A stretch of DNA of 46,452 nt from Prevotella sp. (GTDB lineage Bacteria > Bacteroidota > Bacteroidia > Bacteroidales > Bacteroidaceae): positions 1 through 46,452 of the forward strand of contig JAGCPC010000132.1 in the NCBI GenBank assembly GCA_017642485.1, in the 5' to 3' direction. Shown here piece by piece: positions 34,466-41,446 of this stretch. The notes beneath the pieces were generated by a model. It searched no databases. It was not told where the DNA came from and saw only the letters and a list, made by a program, of their open reading frames with translations. Made by a program: the position numbers and the translations under genes. Numbering within the stretch: the stretch's first letter is position 1; each line of letters begins with the position of its first letter.

Positions 34466-35878
34466 ATGAAACTGAAGAATCTTTTTATCGGAGCACTGAT
34501 GACAGTCATCGCAGCTCCAGCAATGGCACAGGCTCCTGCCATCGACGAGGTACAGAAGCAGGCAGCAGAACTCATCAAGGCTGGTAATGCCGATGGTTTG
34601 AAGGACCTTGAGAAGGAAAACAAGAAGAATCCTACTGCCCTTGTAAGCATAGCAAAAGCGTACCTCGCTGCACAGGACATAGCTAAGGCTGAGGCAACAG
34701 CACAGAAGGCTTATACATTTATCAGTGAGAATCCTAAGAAGGCTACGGCACAGGATAATTGCCTCACTTATATCACTCTGGGTAACATCGCTTCTGCCAA
34801 GAATGATGCTGGCAATGCCGTAACATGGTATCAGCAGGCTATGTACGCTGATCCACAGAATCCTGACGGCTACCGCCTCTATGCTACGGCAACGAGCAAG
34901 AGCGACCCTAACGGTGCTATCGCTGCTATAGAGGAGCTTCGCAAGAACCGTCCTGACTACCCCGTGGACCTCATCGCTGCTGACATCGCCAACGGCGCTG
35001 GTAAGCCACAGGAGGCTATCAAGTACTACTCTAAGGTGAAACTCTCTGATATGCAGCCATACCAGATTGGTGCCTTTGCTACCAACCTCTATCTCACACA
35101 GAATGTCAACAAAGCTGTTGAGGTAGCTGAGTACGGTCTCACCGTGGCTCCACGCAGTGCTACACTGAACCGTCTGGCTTTCTGGGGTAATACTGACCTC
35201 AAGCAGTGGGACAAGGCGCTGAAGTTTGCTGACAAACTCTTCTATGAGTCTGACTCAGTGAAGATAAGCTCTGACGACTACGGCCGTAAGATCAATGCCC
35301 TCCGTGGTGCTGAGCTCTATGACGAGGCTCTCGCTGAACTCAACAAACTCGCCAACGATCCTATGATGCCTAAGGCTGACCAACTCTTTGCCCTCAAGCA
35401 GATAGCACAAACCTATTCTGACAAGGAAGACTACGAAAAAGCTATCCCCGCTTACGAGAAGTACCTCGTAGCTGCAGGAGAGAAGGCATCGGCTACGGAC
35501 ATCGCAGCGTTCGGCCAGCAGTATATGTACTTTGCTCAGCAGCAGCCTGCCAAGAAGGCTGAGATGCTTATGAAGGCTGACGAGGTGTTTGCTAAGCTCG
35601 CTCAGAACCCCGATGCTAAGGAGTATGCTATATACAAGCGTGCTCAGGTGGCTAACGCTATGGACGGTGGCAAGGGACTGGCAAAGCCTTACTATGACCA
35701 GCTCATCGCTACACCTAACTGTAACCCAGCACGTCTGAAGGAGGCTTATCTCTACAACATATCATACTTCGGCAACGTGAAGAACGATATCAATGCTGCT
35801 ATACCATACGCAGAGAAACTTGCCGAAATTGACCCAGAGAACCCTGTTGCTAAGCAGGTGCTGTCACTGAAGGAATAA
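34466..35878 (+). CDS. Exported TPR protein
   Basis: The 470-residue protein has a signal peptide ending Ala-Met-Ala-Gln near residue 22 and a series of TPR units. It is a paralogue of the preceding TPR protein, with aligned blocks in the same order along the chain. It has its own promoter and long leader and is followed after a single base by the HAD phosphatase gene. Such TPR lipoprotein-like scaffolds are common and abundant in Bacteroidota, but I cannot assign a pathway. Confidence 0.75.
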   Translation: MKLKNLFIGALMTVIAAPAMAQAPAIDEVQKQAAELIKAGNADGLKDLEKENKKNPTALVSIAKAYLAAQDIAKAEATAQKAYTFISENPKKATAQDNCLTYITLGNIASAKNDAGNAVTWYQQAMYADPQNPDGYRLYATATSKSDPNGAIAAIEELRKNRPDYPVDLIAADIANGAGKPQEAIKYYSKVKLSDMQPYQIGAFATNLYLTQNVNKAVEVAEYGLTVAPRSATLNRLAFWGNTDLKQWDKALKFADKLFYESDSVKISSDDYGRKINALRGAELYDEALAELNKLANDPMMPKADQLFALKQIAQTYSDKEDYEKAIPAYEKYLVAAGEKASATDIAAFGQQYMYFAQQQPAKKAEMLMKADEVFAKLAQNPDAKEYAIYKRAQVANAMDGGKGLAKPYYDQLIATPNCNPARLKEAYLYNISYFGNVKNDINAAIPYAEKLAEIDPENPVAKQVLSLKE

Positions 35879-35879
35879 T

Positions 35880-36734
35880 ATGATAAAACTCATTGCTCTC
35901 GACCTCGACGGTACACTTACCGACGACAAGAAGAATATAACACCTCACACCTTGGAAGCTCTCATGCAAGTGCAGCGCCAAGGCCAAGAAAAGAAAGAAG
36001 GCAATTCTCACGCCCAACAGGGCGTGAGAATTGTTCTTGCCTCAGGCCGTCCACCCTACGGCATGCGTCCATTGGGCAAGATGCTCCGCATGGAGGAGTA
36101 TGGCGGACTGCTGATGTGCTACAACGGTGGCCACATAGAGGACTGTGCCACAGGCGAGGTGTATGTGGAGCGACAGTTGCCTGAGGAGGTACTCCCCATA
36201 CTGCACAGGTTGCAGAGGGAGTCGGGCATGACGCTCATGACCTACTACGAAGACAAGATATACACCGAACACCCTGACGACGAGTACGTGGCAATCTCTG
36301 CCTACAACAACAAGATGCAGGTCATAGGCATAGAGGACTTCGTACGCGATGCACCGCGTCCTCTCAACAAGTGCCTCATGGTAGGACCACATGACAAACA
36401 GGTCGTATGGGAGTCCAAAATACAGGAAGCCACCCGTGACCATCTGTACGTATGCCACAGCACTCCTTACTTCATCGAACTACTGCCACAGGGCATCGAC
36501 AAGGGTCCCTCGCTCATCAGTCTGGCTGAGAAACTCGGCATACAGCAGTCGGAGACGATGGCATTTGGTGACTCCTTCAATGACATCCACATGATACGCC
36601 TTGCCGGCATCGGCGTGGCGATGGGCAACTCAGAAGACGAGATAAAACAAGTCGCCGACTACGTCACCCTCGACAACAACCACGACGGCGTAGCACATGC
36701 CCTTGAGCACTTCAGATTACAGATTAGAGATTAA
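35880..36734 (+). CDS. Cof-type HAD-IIB family phosphatase
   Basis: The 284-residue soluble phosphatase acts on small phosphorylated metabolites such as sugar phosphates or flavin mononucleotide. HAD motif I is Asp8-Leu-Asp10-Gly-Thr; motif II lies in Leu-Ala-Ser-Gly-Arg, and motif IV in Phe-Gly-Asp-Ser-Phe-Asn-Asp. A segment of about 14 residues between helix 1 and motif II is absent from typical members and corresponds to an in-frame insertion carrying a 14-base inverted repeat (36002-36033). The gene follows the TPR gene by one base. The frame runs into a repeat tract at its 3' end. Confidence 0.88.
   Translation: MIKLIALDLDGTLTDDKKNITPHTLEALMQVQRQGQEKKEGNSHAQQGVRIVLASGRPPYGMRPLGKMLRMEEYGGLLMCYNGGHIEDCATGEVYVERQLPEEVLPILHRLQRESGMTLMTYYEDKIYTEHPDDEYVAISAYNNKMQVIGIEDFVRDAPRPLNKCLMVGPHDKQVVWESKIQEATRDHLYVCHSTPYFIELLPQGIDKGPSLISLAEKLGIQQSETMAFGDSFNDIHMIRLAGIGVAMGNSEDEIKQVADYVTLDNNHDGVAHALEHFRLQIRD
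36002..36033. repeat. 14-base-pair inverted repeat inside the HAD gene
   Basis: CAATTCTCACGCCC and GGGCGTGAGAATTG are perfect arms separated by AACA. The right arm is part of the conserved Val-Arg-Ile-Val strand; the left arm lies in the extra segment. Confidence 0.85.
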
Positions 36735-36821
36735 AGATTAAAGATTAGAGATCATCTATCATCTTTTATCTATCATCTATTATCTATCAACTATCATCTT
36801 TCCTCTTTCATCTATTATCTA
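36714..36821. repeat. Opposed GATTA / CTATCAT tandem repeat tracts
   Basis: AGATTA/AAGATTAG units run to about 36750, then ATCATCT/ATTATCT units to the NCS2 start codon. The two halves are of roughly opposite sense. The gap otherwise holds no promoter-like box, so the permease may be co-transcribed with the upstream genes. Confidence 0.65.
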
Positions 36822-38131
36822 TGAACCATTTATACCATCTTCTCGGTTTCGACCCACAGAAACATTCCGTAAAAGTAGAGGTGATGGCAGGTACCACCAC
36901 CTTCCTCACCATGACCTATATTCTCGCTGTCAATCCGTTGATACTCAGCGATGCAGGCATGGACAAGGGTGCCTTGTTTTCAGCCACGGTGATATCATCA
37001 GTCATCGCCACGTTGGTCATGGCACTCTATGCTCGACTGCCATACGCCCTGGCACCCAGCATGGGCTTGAATGCCTTCTTTGCCTATACCCTCGTCTTGG
37101 CAATGGGTTACACCTGGCAACAGGCACTCACGGCGGTGTTCTTCGAGGGCATAGCGTTTATCATACTCACCCTACTCAGGGTGCGTGAGGCGATAGTCGA
37201 GGCAATACCCATCAACCTGCGCTATGCCATCTCCGTGGGCATAGGACTCTTCATAGCCTACATAGGACTGAAAAACGGCGGTATAATCGTAGGAAATGAA
37301 GTCACCATGACATCCCTCGGCAAGTGGAATGCCACCACCATCATAGCAGCAGGAGGCATACTGCTGGGCGGCGTGCTTATGTCGCGTAACATCAAGGGAG
37401 CCCTCTTCTACACCATCATCGCCATGACCATCATCGGCATACCCTTTGGTGTTACGCAGTTGCCAGAGAACTTCTCCATCATCAGTGCTCCGCAGTCTAT
37501 GGAGTCCATAGCCTTCAAACTCGATTTCTCCCGCTTCCTGTCACTCGACCTTAATTATTATGTGGTGGTCTTCGCCCTGCTCTTCATGGACCTCTTCAAC
37601 ACCCTCGGCACCCTCATCGGTACAGCCACCAGCGCAGGTATGGTAGATAAGGAGACAGGCAAAATACAAGGTCTCAACAAGGCACTCATGGCAGATGCCG
37701 TAGGCACGGCAGCAGGAGCCCTCTGTGGCACCTCCACCGTCACCACCTACGTAGAGAGCAGCGCAGGCGTCATGGAAGGCGGTAGGACGGGTATGACATC
37801 CCTCACCGTAGCCATACTTTTCCTCATAGCCCTGTTCTTCTCTCCCCTCTTCCTCATCATCCCTGCAGCAGCCACCACCAGCGCACTCGTCATCGTCGGC
37901 GTGCTCATGATAAAGTGCATCAAGGACATTGACTTCTCTGATGTCACCGAGGCGCTTCCCGTCTTTGTCACCATTATTTCCATGCCACTCACCTACAGCA
38001 TCTCCGACGGCATAGTACTCGGTATGCTCTCCTACGTCATCATCAAGGTGTGCAGCGGTCGCTACAAGGAACCCTCCATCGCCATGTACATCCTCTCCGC
38101 CTTCTTCGTGCTGAATTACGTGGTGAATTAA
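36821..38131 (+). CDS. NCS2 family purine permease (guanine/hypoxanthine type)
   Basis: The 436-residue inner-membrane protein has about 12-14 membrane segments and the features of the AzgA/PbuG branch of the nucleobase:cation symporters: a short soluble N-terminus, Ala-Gly-Thr-Thr-Thr-Phe-Leu-Thr-Met-Thr-Tyr-Ile, and Asp-Leu-Phe-Asn-Thr-Leu-Gly-Thr. It imports guanine, hypoxanthine or adenine with protons. The start is an ATG directly at the end of a repeat tract. Confidence 0.9.
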   Translation: MNHLYHLLGFDPQKHSVKVEVMAGTTTFLTMTYILAVNPLILSDAGMDKGALFSATVISSVIATLVMALYARLPYALAPSMGLNAFFAYTLVLAMGYTWQQALTAVFFEGIAFIILTLLRVREAIVEAIPINLRYAISVGIGLFIAYIGLKNGGIIVGNEVTMTSLGKWNATTIIAAGGILLGGVLMSRNIKGALFYTIIAMTIIGIPFGVTQLPENFSIISAPQSMESIAFKLDFSRFLSLDLNYYVVVFALLFMDLFNTLGTLIGTATSAGMVDKETGKIQGLNKALMADAVGTAAGALCGTSTVTTYVESSAGVMEGGRTGMTSLTVAILFLIALFFSPLFLIIPAAATTSALVIVGVLMIKCIKDIDFSDVTEALPVFVTIISMPLTYSISDGIVLGMLSYVIIKVCSGRYKEPSIAMYILSAFFVLNYVVN

Positions 38132-38145
38132 TAAGTTTTTTTTCT

Positions 38146-38153
38146 TATCTTTG
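38146..38153 (+). promoter_or_regulatory. -7 box for the small exported protein gene
   Basis: TATCTTTG is a perfect TAnnTTTG match, 23 bases upstream of the ATG at 38177, giving a very short leader. Confidence 0.6.
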
Positions 38154-38176
38154 CGCATGAAAGAACATTGACTGAC

Positions 38177-38557
38177 ATGAAACAGAGACTACACATAATT
38201 TTTCTTGTATTGGCATTTACCCTTACTGCCGCTGCTCAAACTGAGGCGACAGACACAGTTAGCGTATCGGACACAGTGGACTGTGCTATTCCACAGATTC
38301 CGTTCAATGAGCTTGATGGACTCTATATGGAGCACTATGGCGATCGCTACGTGGTGGTGCATAAAAATGGGAAATATGGAGTTTACGACCTTCGCAAGAA
38401 AGAGAATGTTACCCGCATAGAATATGAAGACCTTTCAATGAAAGACAGGAAGATGATTAGGAACCGTCACTATACCTTTTTCATTTTTAAAAGCAAAGGG
38501 CAAGAGGGCTTGCTGCGTATATCTGAAGAGAGTAACAAATTTGTGACAATCCCATAA
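38177..38557 (+). CDS. Small exported WG-repeat-like protein
   Basis: The 126-residue protein has a signal peptide (cleavage after Thr-Ala-Ala-Ala-Gln, near residue 21) followed by about 105 residues. The central segment, His-Lys-Asn-Gly-Lys-Tyr-Gly-Val-Tyr-Asp, resembles a WG beta-repeat with Tyr in place of Trp, and the later Lys-Gly-Gln-Glu-Gly-Leu-Leu-Arg-Ile looks like a second, weaker unit. The frame extends to a TTG at 38168, but the ATG is preferred. Function unknown. Confidence 0.6.
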   Translation: MKQRLHIIFLVLAFTLTAAAQTEATDTVSVSDTVDCAIPQIPFNELDGLYMEHYGDRYVVVHKNGKYGVYDLRKKENVTRIEYEDLSMKDRKMIRNRHYTFFIFKSKGQEGLLRISEESNKFVTIP

Positions 38558-38584
38558 CGATAACAAAAAACATAACGATAAACT

Positions 38585-38674
38585 ATGAATTTCCTCGAAC
38601 AGCGTTTAGCGGACAGCAATAATTATTTTTCTTCCCTCCAAATTTACAGGAAAAAATCCCTACGCGCGAGCTAA
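38585..38674 (+). other. 29-codon open frame, possible gene fragment
   Basis: An ATG-started frame of 29 codons begins like a normal protein (Met-Asn-Phe-Leu-Glu-Gln-Arg-Leu) and then stops. It has no ribosome-binding or promoter match. It may be the 5' remnant of a deleted gene at the junction where the A/T-rich minus-strand region begins, or simple chance. The rest of the gap (38558-38684) shows nothing else. Confidence 0.25.
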
Positions 38675-38684
38675 TGACAATGAT

Positions 38685-38718
38685 AATGGGGATGTACCAA
38701 AACAGGTGCATCCCCATT
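38685..38718. terminator. Terminator-like hairpin between convergent genes
   Basis: AATGGGGATG pairs with CATCCCCATT (10 base pairs), and after one mismatch ACC pairs with GGT around a 6-base loop. It lies just past the stop of the minus-strand LRR gene, at the end of the long minus-strand group. Confidence 0.6.
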
Positions 38719-39340
38719 GATTTCATTTACCACGACATTGGTGTCCCGTCCCTTATAACAATCTTCCCACTGGCGGGACCAAACACTACGTCACCTATCA
38801 GACGAACTGACCTTGGTATGATGAGGGTAATAAACTGACGGCACGCTGCGAAAGCCATTGAGCAAATGGTCACTACACTATCAGGTACAACGTACTCTTT
38901 ACCTGTGAACGAACTGCTGGCAAATAATAACCGATGCCCATCAAGGCTATATCCAACACCATGCTCATCCAAGCGATATTCCCCTTCATCCTCAAAAGCC
39001 CACGTCTCTTCATCACGATTAGCATATTCCTTTGTCCAGAAATAGACTAGTGGCATCATTTCCTCGTTCTCCTCCGCATCCTCACTGAACACCAATTGCT
39101 CATGTTCATGCACATGCGCCGTCCAAGGCACATGCAACGTACCAATCTTACAGCTAATCAATGCATCTGGTTCTATTTCTTCCACCCCTTCAGGAATCCA
39201 GTAGGCTCCCTCCACACTGGCTCCCCTCAGCAGCCTCTTCCCATCTGCCGAATAGACAAAACCATAACTGTCCGTTCGCACCTGATCAGAATCTTTCATT
39301 ATCTTCACATTGGCAATGGAGACCATTGATTTCGTTTACC
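38714..39340. repeat. 18-base direct repeats flanking the LRR gene
   Basis: CCATTGATTTCATTTACC at 38714-38731 and a copy with one change at 39323-39340 bound the LRR gene. On the coding strand one copy carries its start codon and the other its stop codon. Confidence 0.6.
38727..39326 (-). CDS. BspA-type leucine-rich-repeat protein (LRR_5-like)
   Basis: The 199-residue protein contains two copies of the module Tyr-Ser-x-Asp-Gly-x-Arg-Leu-Leu followed by a Val/Ile-Pro-(Glu/Asp)-x-Val strand, at about 22-55 and 125-165, as in BspA/LRR_5 surface proteins. An acidic linker separates them. No signal peptide is visible, so a cytoplasmic role is possible. The start is the ATG at 39326; an ATG at 39299 would remove nine residues. 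It is the last gene of the minus-strand group, 15 bases after the metallopeptidase gene, and may or may not belong to the peptide system upstream. Confidence 0.65.
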   Translation of the reverse strand: MVSIANVKIMKDSDQVRTDSYGFVYSADGKRLLRGASVEGAYWIPEGVEEIEPDALISCKIGTLHVPWTAHVHEHEQLVFSEDAEENEEMMPLVYFWTKEYANRDEETWAFEDEGEYRLDEHGVGYSLDGHRLLFASSSFTGKEYVVPDSVVTICSMAFAACRQFITLIIPRSVRLIGDVVFGPASGKIVIRDGTPMSW

Positions 39341-39341
39341 T

Positions 39342-39764
39342 TTATATTAATGTGCACAGCCAATAGAGAAGGTAGGATGTGCCCTCGCTGAGTTTGTACT
39401 TTGACACATCTGTAGTTTTAGCGATGTTAAGATGATGTGCCTTATTTAGTTTTTCCGCCATTCTCATGAAACTCTTGCCATGCCTACATTGCCTATCATC
39501 ACCTGTATATGCCAAATAATAATGAATCATCTCGTGCACCATTATATTCTCAAACTGCTTAGGAGTAAAGTCATAATAGTCCGTAATAGAGATGATAGGG
39601 TCATAGACGTTTTTGTCAAACCAGCCTCCCTTGTTATAATGGAAATAGCCAAGGGTACGATAGGAATGCAACAAGCCAAATTGAGGAGGTAATAGTTCTT
39701 CGCCAAAATATAATAAGTTGCACTTATCAAATAAAAGCGACATATTATATAAGTCCGCTATCAT
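39342..39764 (-). CDS. SprT-like zinc metallopeptidase
   Basis: The 140-residue protein carries the HExxH zinc site as His77-Glu78-Met-Ile-His81, with a third likely ligand at His95 in Arg-His-Gly-Lys-Ser-Phe. This matches the SprT/Spartan protease domain. It is close to a minimal SprT domain and lacks an obvious C-terminal zinc ribbon. The gene just upstream in transcription encodes a separate cysteine-rich small protein, which could supply that function in trans. SprT-like proteins usually cleave proteins bound to DNA or act in stress responses; here the position downstream of a peptide-modification cluster makes peptide cleavage worth considering. Confidence 0.7.
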   Translation of the reverse strand: MIADLYNMSLLFDKCNLLYFGEELLPPQFGLLHSYRTLGYFHYNKGGWFDKNVYDPIISITDYYDFTPKQFENIMVHEMIHYYLAYTGDDRQCRHGKSFMRMAEKLNKAHHLNIAKTTDVSKYKLSEGTSYLLYWLCTLI

Positions 39765-39770
39765 CCTTTT

Positions 39771-39971
39771 CTATCTCTTCTTTGCACCACCGTGGGTTTC
39801 TACATTAGTAATCATTACTCTGCCATCTATATCTACGCTATAATAGCCAGTAACATTGCCAGAACAATTACGACAACACTCACAGAAACCACCACAAGAT
39901 TCTGTCCTAAGATTCAGAACAACCGTACTGCCACAATTAGTACAGGTTACAGAAACATTTACGTATCTCAT
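39771..39971 (-). CDS. Small cysteine-rich, zinc-ribbon-like protein
   Basis: The 66-residue protein has seven cysteines: Cys10 and Cys13 as Cys-x2-Cys, then Cys26, 30, 32, 33 and 36 in a Gly-rich stretch. This suggests a zinc ribbon or a compact metal site, followed by a short beta-strand tail. No signal peptide is present. It lies 6 bases before the metallopeptidase gene and may be its partner. A peptide substrate role is conceivable because of the cysteines but is not supported by anything else. Confidence 0.5.
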   Translation of the reverse strand: MRYVNVSVTCTNCGSTVVLNLRTESCGGFCECCRNCSGNVTGYYSVDIDGRVMITNVETHGGAKKR

Positions 39972-39982
39972 ATATTACCTAT

Positions 39983-40195
39983 TTAGAGTAAACTATCTAT
40001 TTTTCTTACTATCCACATAATAGCACTTGTTGTCCAATCCCATACAGGAATACCCGTAAACTCCTGGATGTAATAAAGAGCTATTGCGATTAAAACTATA
40101 GCGATAATAATGTTGTATTTACCAGACCTAGTGTCTTCATACCCTTTTCTAGAATCGTTGATGAAACCATTCACCATTTCGTCAAATGCGCCCAT
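39983..40195 (-). CDS. Small single-pass membrane protein
   Basis: The 70-residue protein has a charged N-terminal 25 residues, one strong membrane segment at about 28-44 and a hydrophobic C-terminal end with Trp residues. It resembles the small helper or holin-like proteins often found in peptide and toxin loci, but I recognise no family. It is packed 12 bases from each neighbour on the same strand. Confidence 0.5.
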   Translation of the reverse strand: MGAFDEMVNGFINDSRKGYEDTRSGKYNIIIAIVLIAIALYYIQEFTGIPVWDWTTSAIMWIVRKIDSLL

Positions 40196-40207
40196 AATTG
40201 TATATTT

Positions 40208-41041
40208 TTAAAGTACAACATATTGTTTTAAGTCAAAATTATATTCTGCAAAAAGAGAATCTACCTCGGCAAAATTAATGTTCTCTCGAAGGACTCCTGC
40301 TATATAGTTAATTATAACATAGGTCTGAATAATTTCTCTGTGATATAGTTCTTTTACATGTCTCATATCGTCCTCTTTTGAATATGGATATGTGGGTGAG
40401 CAAGCTAATTCGAAATCTAATAGTTCCAATGCCCATGTATAGTTTTGTTCGTGTATAGCATTATGCAGGATGTTATTGTCGTGAAGAATACGTAGATTAC
40501 GAATTAGTACGTTAGCAGCTATCATATGGCATGAATCATAACCACGATCATTCATTTTTTGCCATTTGCTTATCTCCGCAAATATCTGTTCATGCGACAT
40601 AAAAGGCGCATCACAAATCCTATAAGGACATTCTACATCATATTGAAGCAATACAGGCTTTACTACATGGCCATTTGGCAGTGTTATATCAATAGCTAAT
40701 TCCAATATGCACTCCATATGATTAGTCTTAATACCTAAGGCTTCTACTTCCCTCCCTATTAGATAGTCTCGTTCTGCATCTTTTTTTAATAATAGTCCCC
40801 AAGTATCATCATAAAATTCCCCAGTATTAAGAAACACATGTTGAGTATATGACAAACCATTTCCTTTACTTACGATATATCTCCCATTTTCTGTTTTTCC
40901 AACAACAAAGCTTCTCCCATGGAGAGGGCTGGGGCACCATATATCCATGTCTCCGTATACAGAACGGAGACATGGGAAATATGTAAAATTCGCTCCTGAG
41001 CTTCTAACTTTGCAAAAACCAAAAAAATTAGATGCTAACAT
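40208..41041 (-). CDS. Degenerate protein-kinase-like protein of the peptide cluster
   Basis: The 277-residue protein matches no family I know outright. Residues 193-200 (His-Asn-Ala-Ile-His-Glu-Gln-Asn) followed by Asp209-Phe-Glu-Leu-Ala resemble a kinase catalytic loop and DFG motif, with the catalytic Asp replaced by Ala or Ile and Gly of DFG by Glu. A kinase-like fold that is either inactive or altered is therefore my best reading. The ATG at 41041 overlaps the stop of the 60-residue gene, implying translational coupling. An alternative start at Met32 (40948) sits on the arm of a 12-base-pair inverted repeat. The N-terminal 30 residues look unlike a folded domain. Confidence 0.4.
   Translation of the reverse strand: MLASNFFGFCKVRSSGANFTYFPCLRSVYGDMDIWCPSPLHGRSFVVGKTENGRYIVSKGNGLSYTQHVFLNTGEFYDDTWGLLLKKDAERDYLIGREVEALGIKTNHMECILELAIDITLPNGHVVKPVLLQYDVECPYRICDAPFMSHEQIFAEISKWQKMNDRGYDSCHMIAANVLIRNLRILHDNNILHNAIHEQNYTWALELLDFELACSPTYPYSKEDDMRHVKELYHREIIQTYVIINYIAGVLRENINFAEVDSLFAEYNFDLKQYVVL
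40945..40975. repeat. 12-base-pair inverted repeat in the kinase-like gene
   Basis: CCATGTCTCCGT and ACGGAGACATGG are perfect arms around a 7-base loop. In the coding RNA the second alternative start codon (ATG at 40948) lies in the 3' arm. Confidence 0.8.
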
Positions 41042-41217
41042 ACTTTATTCATAATATCTAGTATGCGCAATCTGTTAGCTTCTGTCTTCGCATCGTTAAT
41101 CAGACTGACGAGCTTTACTTTCTCCTCTGATGATATTTCAGGAATTTCATCATTTATGGTCAGATTAGTATTGCATATTTTATCAAACAAAGTTTTAATT
41201 TCGTTAAAGTTTGCCAT
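41035..41217 (-). CDS. 60-residue helical peptide
   Basis: The product is predicted to be almost wholly helical, acidic in the middle, with Cys15 and a C-terminal Cys60. It lies between the candidate precursor peptide gene and the kinase-like gene, and its stop codon overlaps the latter's start. It could be a second substrate, a carrier-like leader protein or a small partner of the kinase-like protein. I do not recognise it. The size, the absence of a signal peptide and the coupled start support a real gene. Confidence 0.5.
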   Translation of the reverse strand: MANFNEIKTLFDKICNTNLTINDEIPEISSEEKVKLVSLINDAKTEANRLRILDIMNKVC

Positions 41218-41254
41218 TTTTTATTATACCATTTACGTTTAAAAATAAGGAGGA

Positions 41255-41274
41255 TGGGTGGAAGACACCACCCA
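41255..41274 (-). terminator. Hairpin just after the candidate precursor gene
   Basis: TGGGTGG and CCACCCA form a perfect 7-base-pair stem with a 6-base loop, 21 bases past the stop of the 34-codon gene. On the minus strand the stem is followed by ATCCTCCTTATTTTT, so partial termination is likely. Confidence 0.45.
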
Positions 41275-41295
41275 ATCCCCATTGTCGATTAATGA

Positions 41296-41400
41296 TTAAA
41301 CAGTACGATACTGAACTCCGCACTGCCACTCAGCAGATTTTGGGCAATTACCCATCTTCATTACGTTTGAAGCAGCTGTAACATCCAACTTTATTTTCAT
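41296..41400 (-). CDS. Candidate RiPP precursor peptide (34 residues, two cysteines)
   Basis: This short gene encodes Met-Lys-Ile-Lys-Leu-Asp-Val-Thr followed by a Met-rich middle and a C-terminal part with Cys19, Trp25, Cys27, Tyr31 and Arg32. It begins 46 bases after the radical SAM maturase stop and is on the same strand. A small amphipathic N-terminal stretch that could serve as leader, then a compact segment with cysteines and aromatic residues, is the usual shape of a substrate for SPASM-domain maturases. There is no Gly-Gly leader-cleavage site. A hairpin after the gene would favour abundant short transcripts. That it is the substrate is inference from adjacency and composition; the frame itself is clear. 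Confidence 0.6.
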   Translation of the reverse strand: MKIKLDVTAASNVMKMGNCPKSAEWQCGVQYRTV

Positions 41401-41446
41401 AGTTGTAATTGTTTAGGTTATTGTAGTATTTCTTGGGGAACTACAT

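Noticed and set aside
36714..36821. CRISPR or integron-like repeat array
   Set aside because: Units are 6-8 bases and imperfect, without unique spacers; it matches the common short tandem repeats of this genome.
37541..38158. Minus-strand frame of 205 codons opposite the NCS2 permease
   Set aside because: Acidic, Gly/His-rich composition with no motifs; the opposite strand is a clear transporter.
41014..41022. Plus-strand TAACTTTG promoter-like box
   Set aside because: It lies inside a minus-strand gene with no plus-strand gene downstream.
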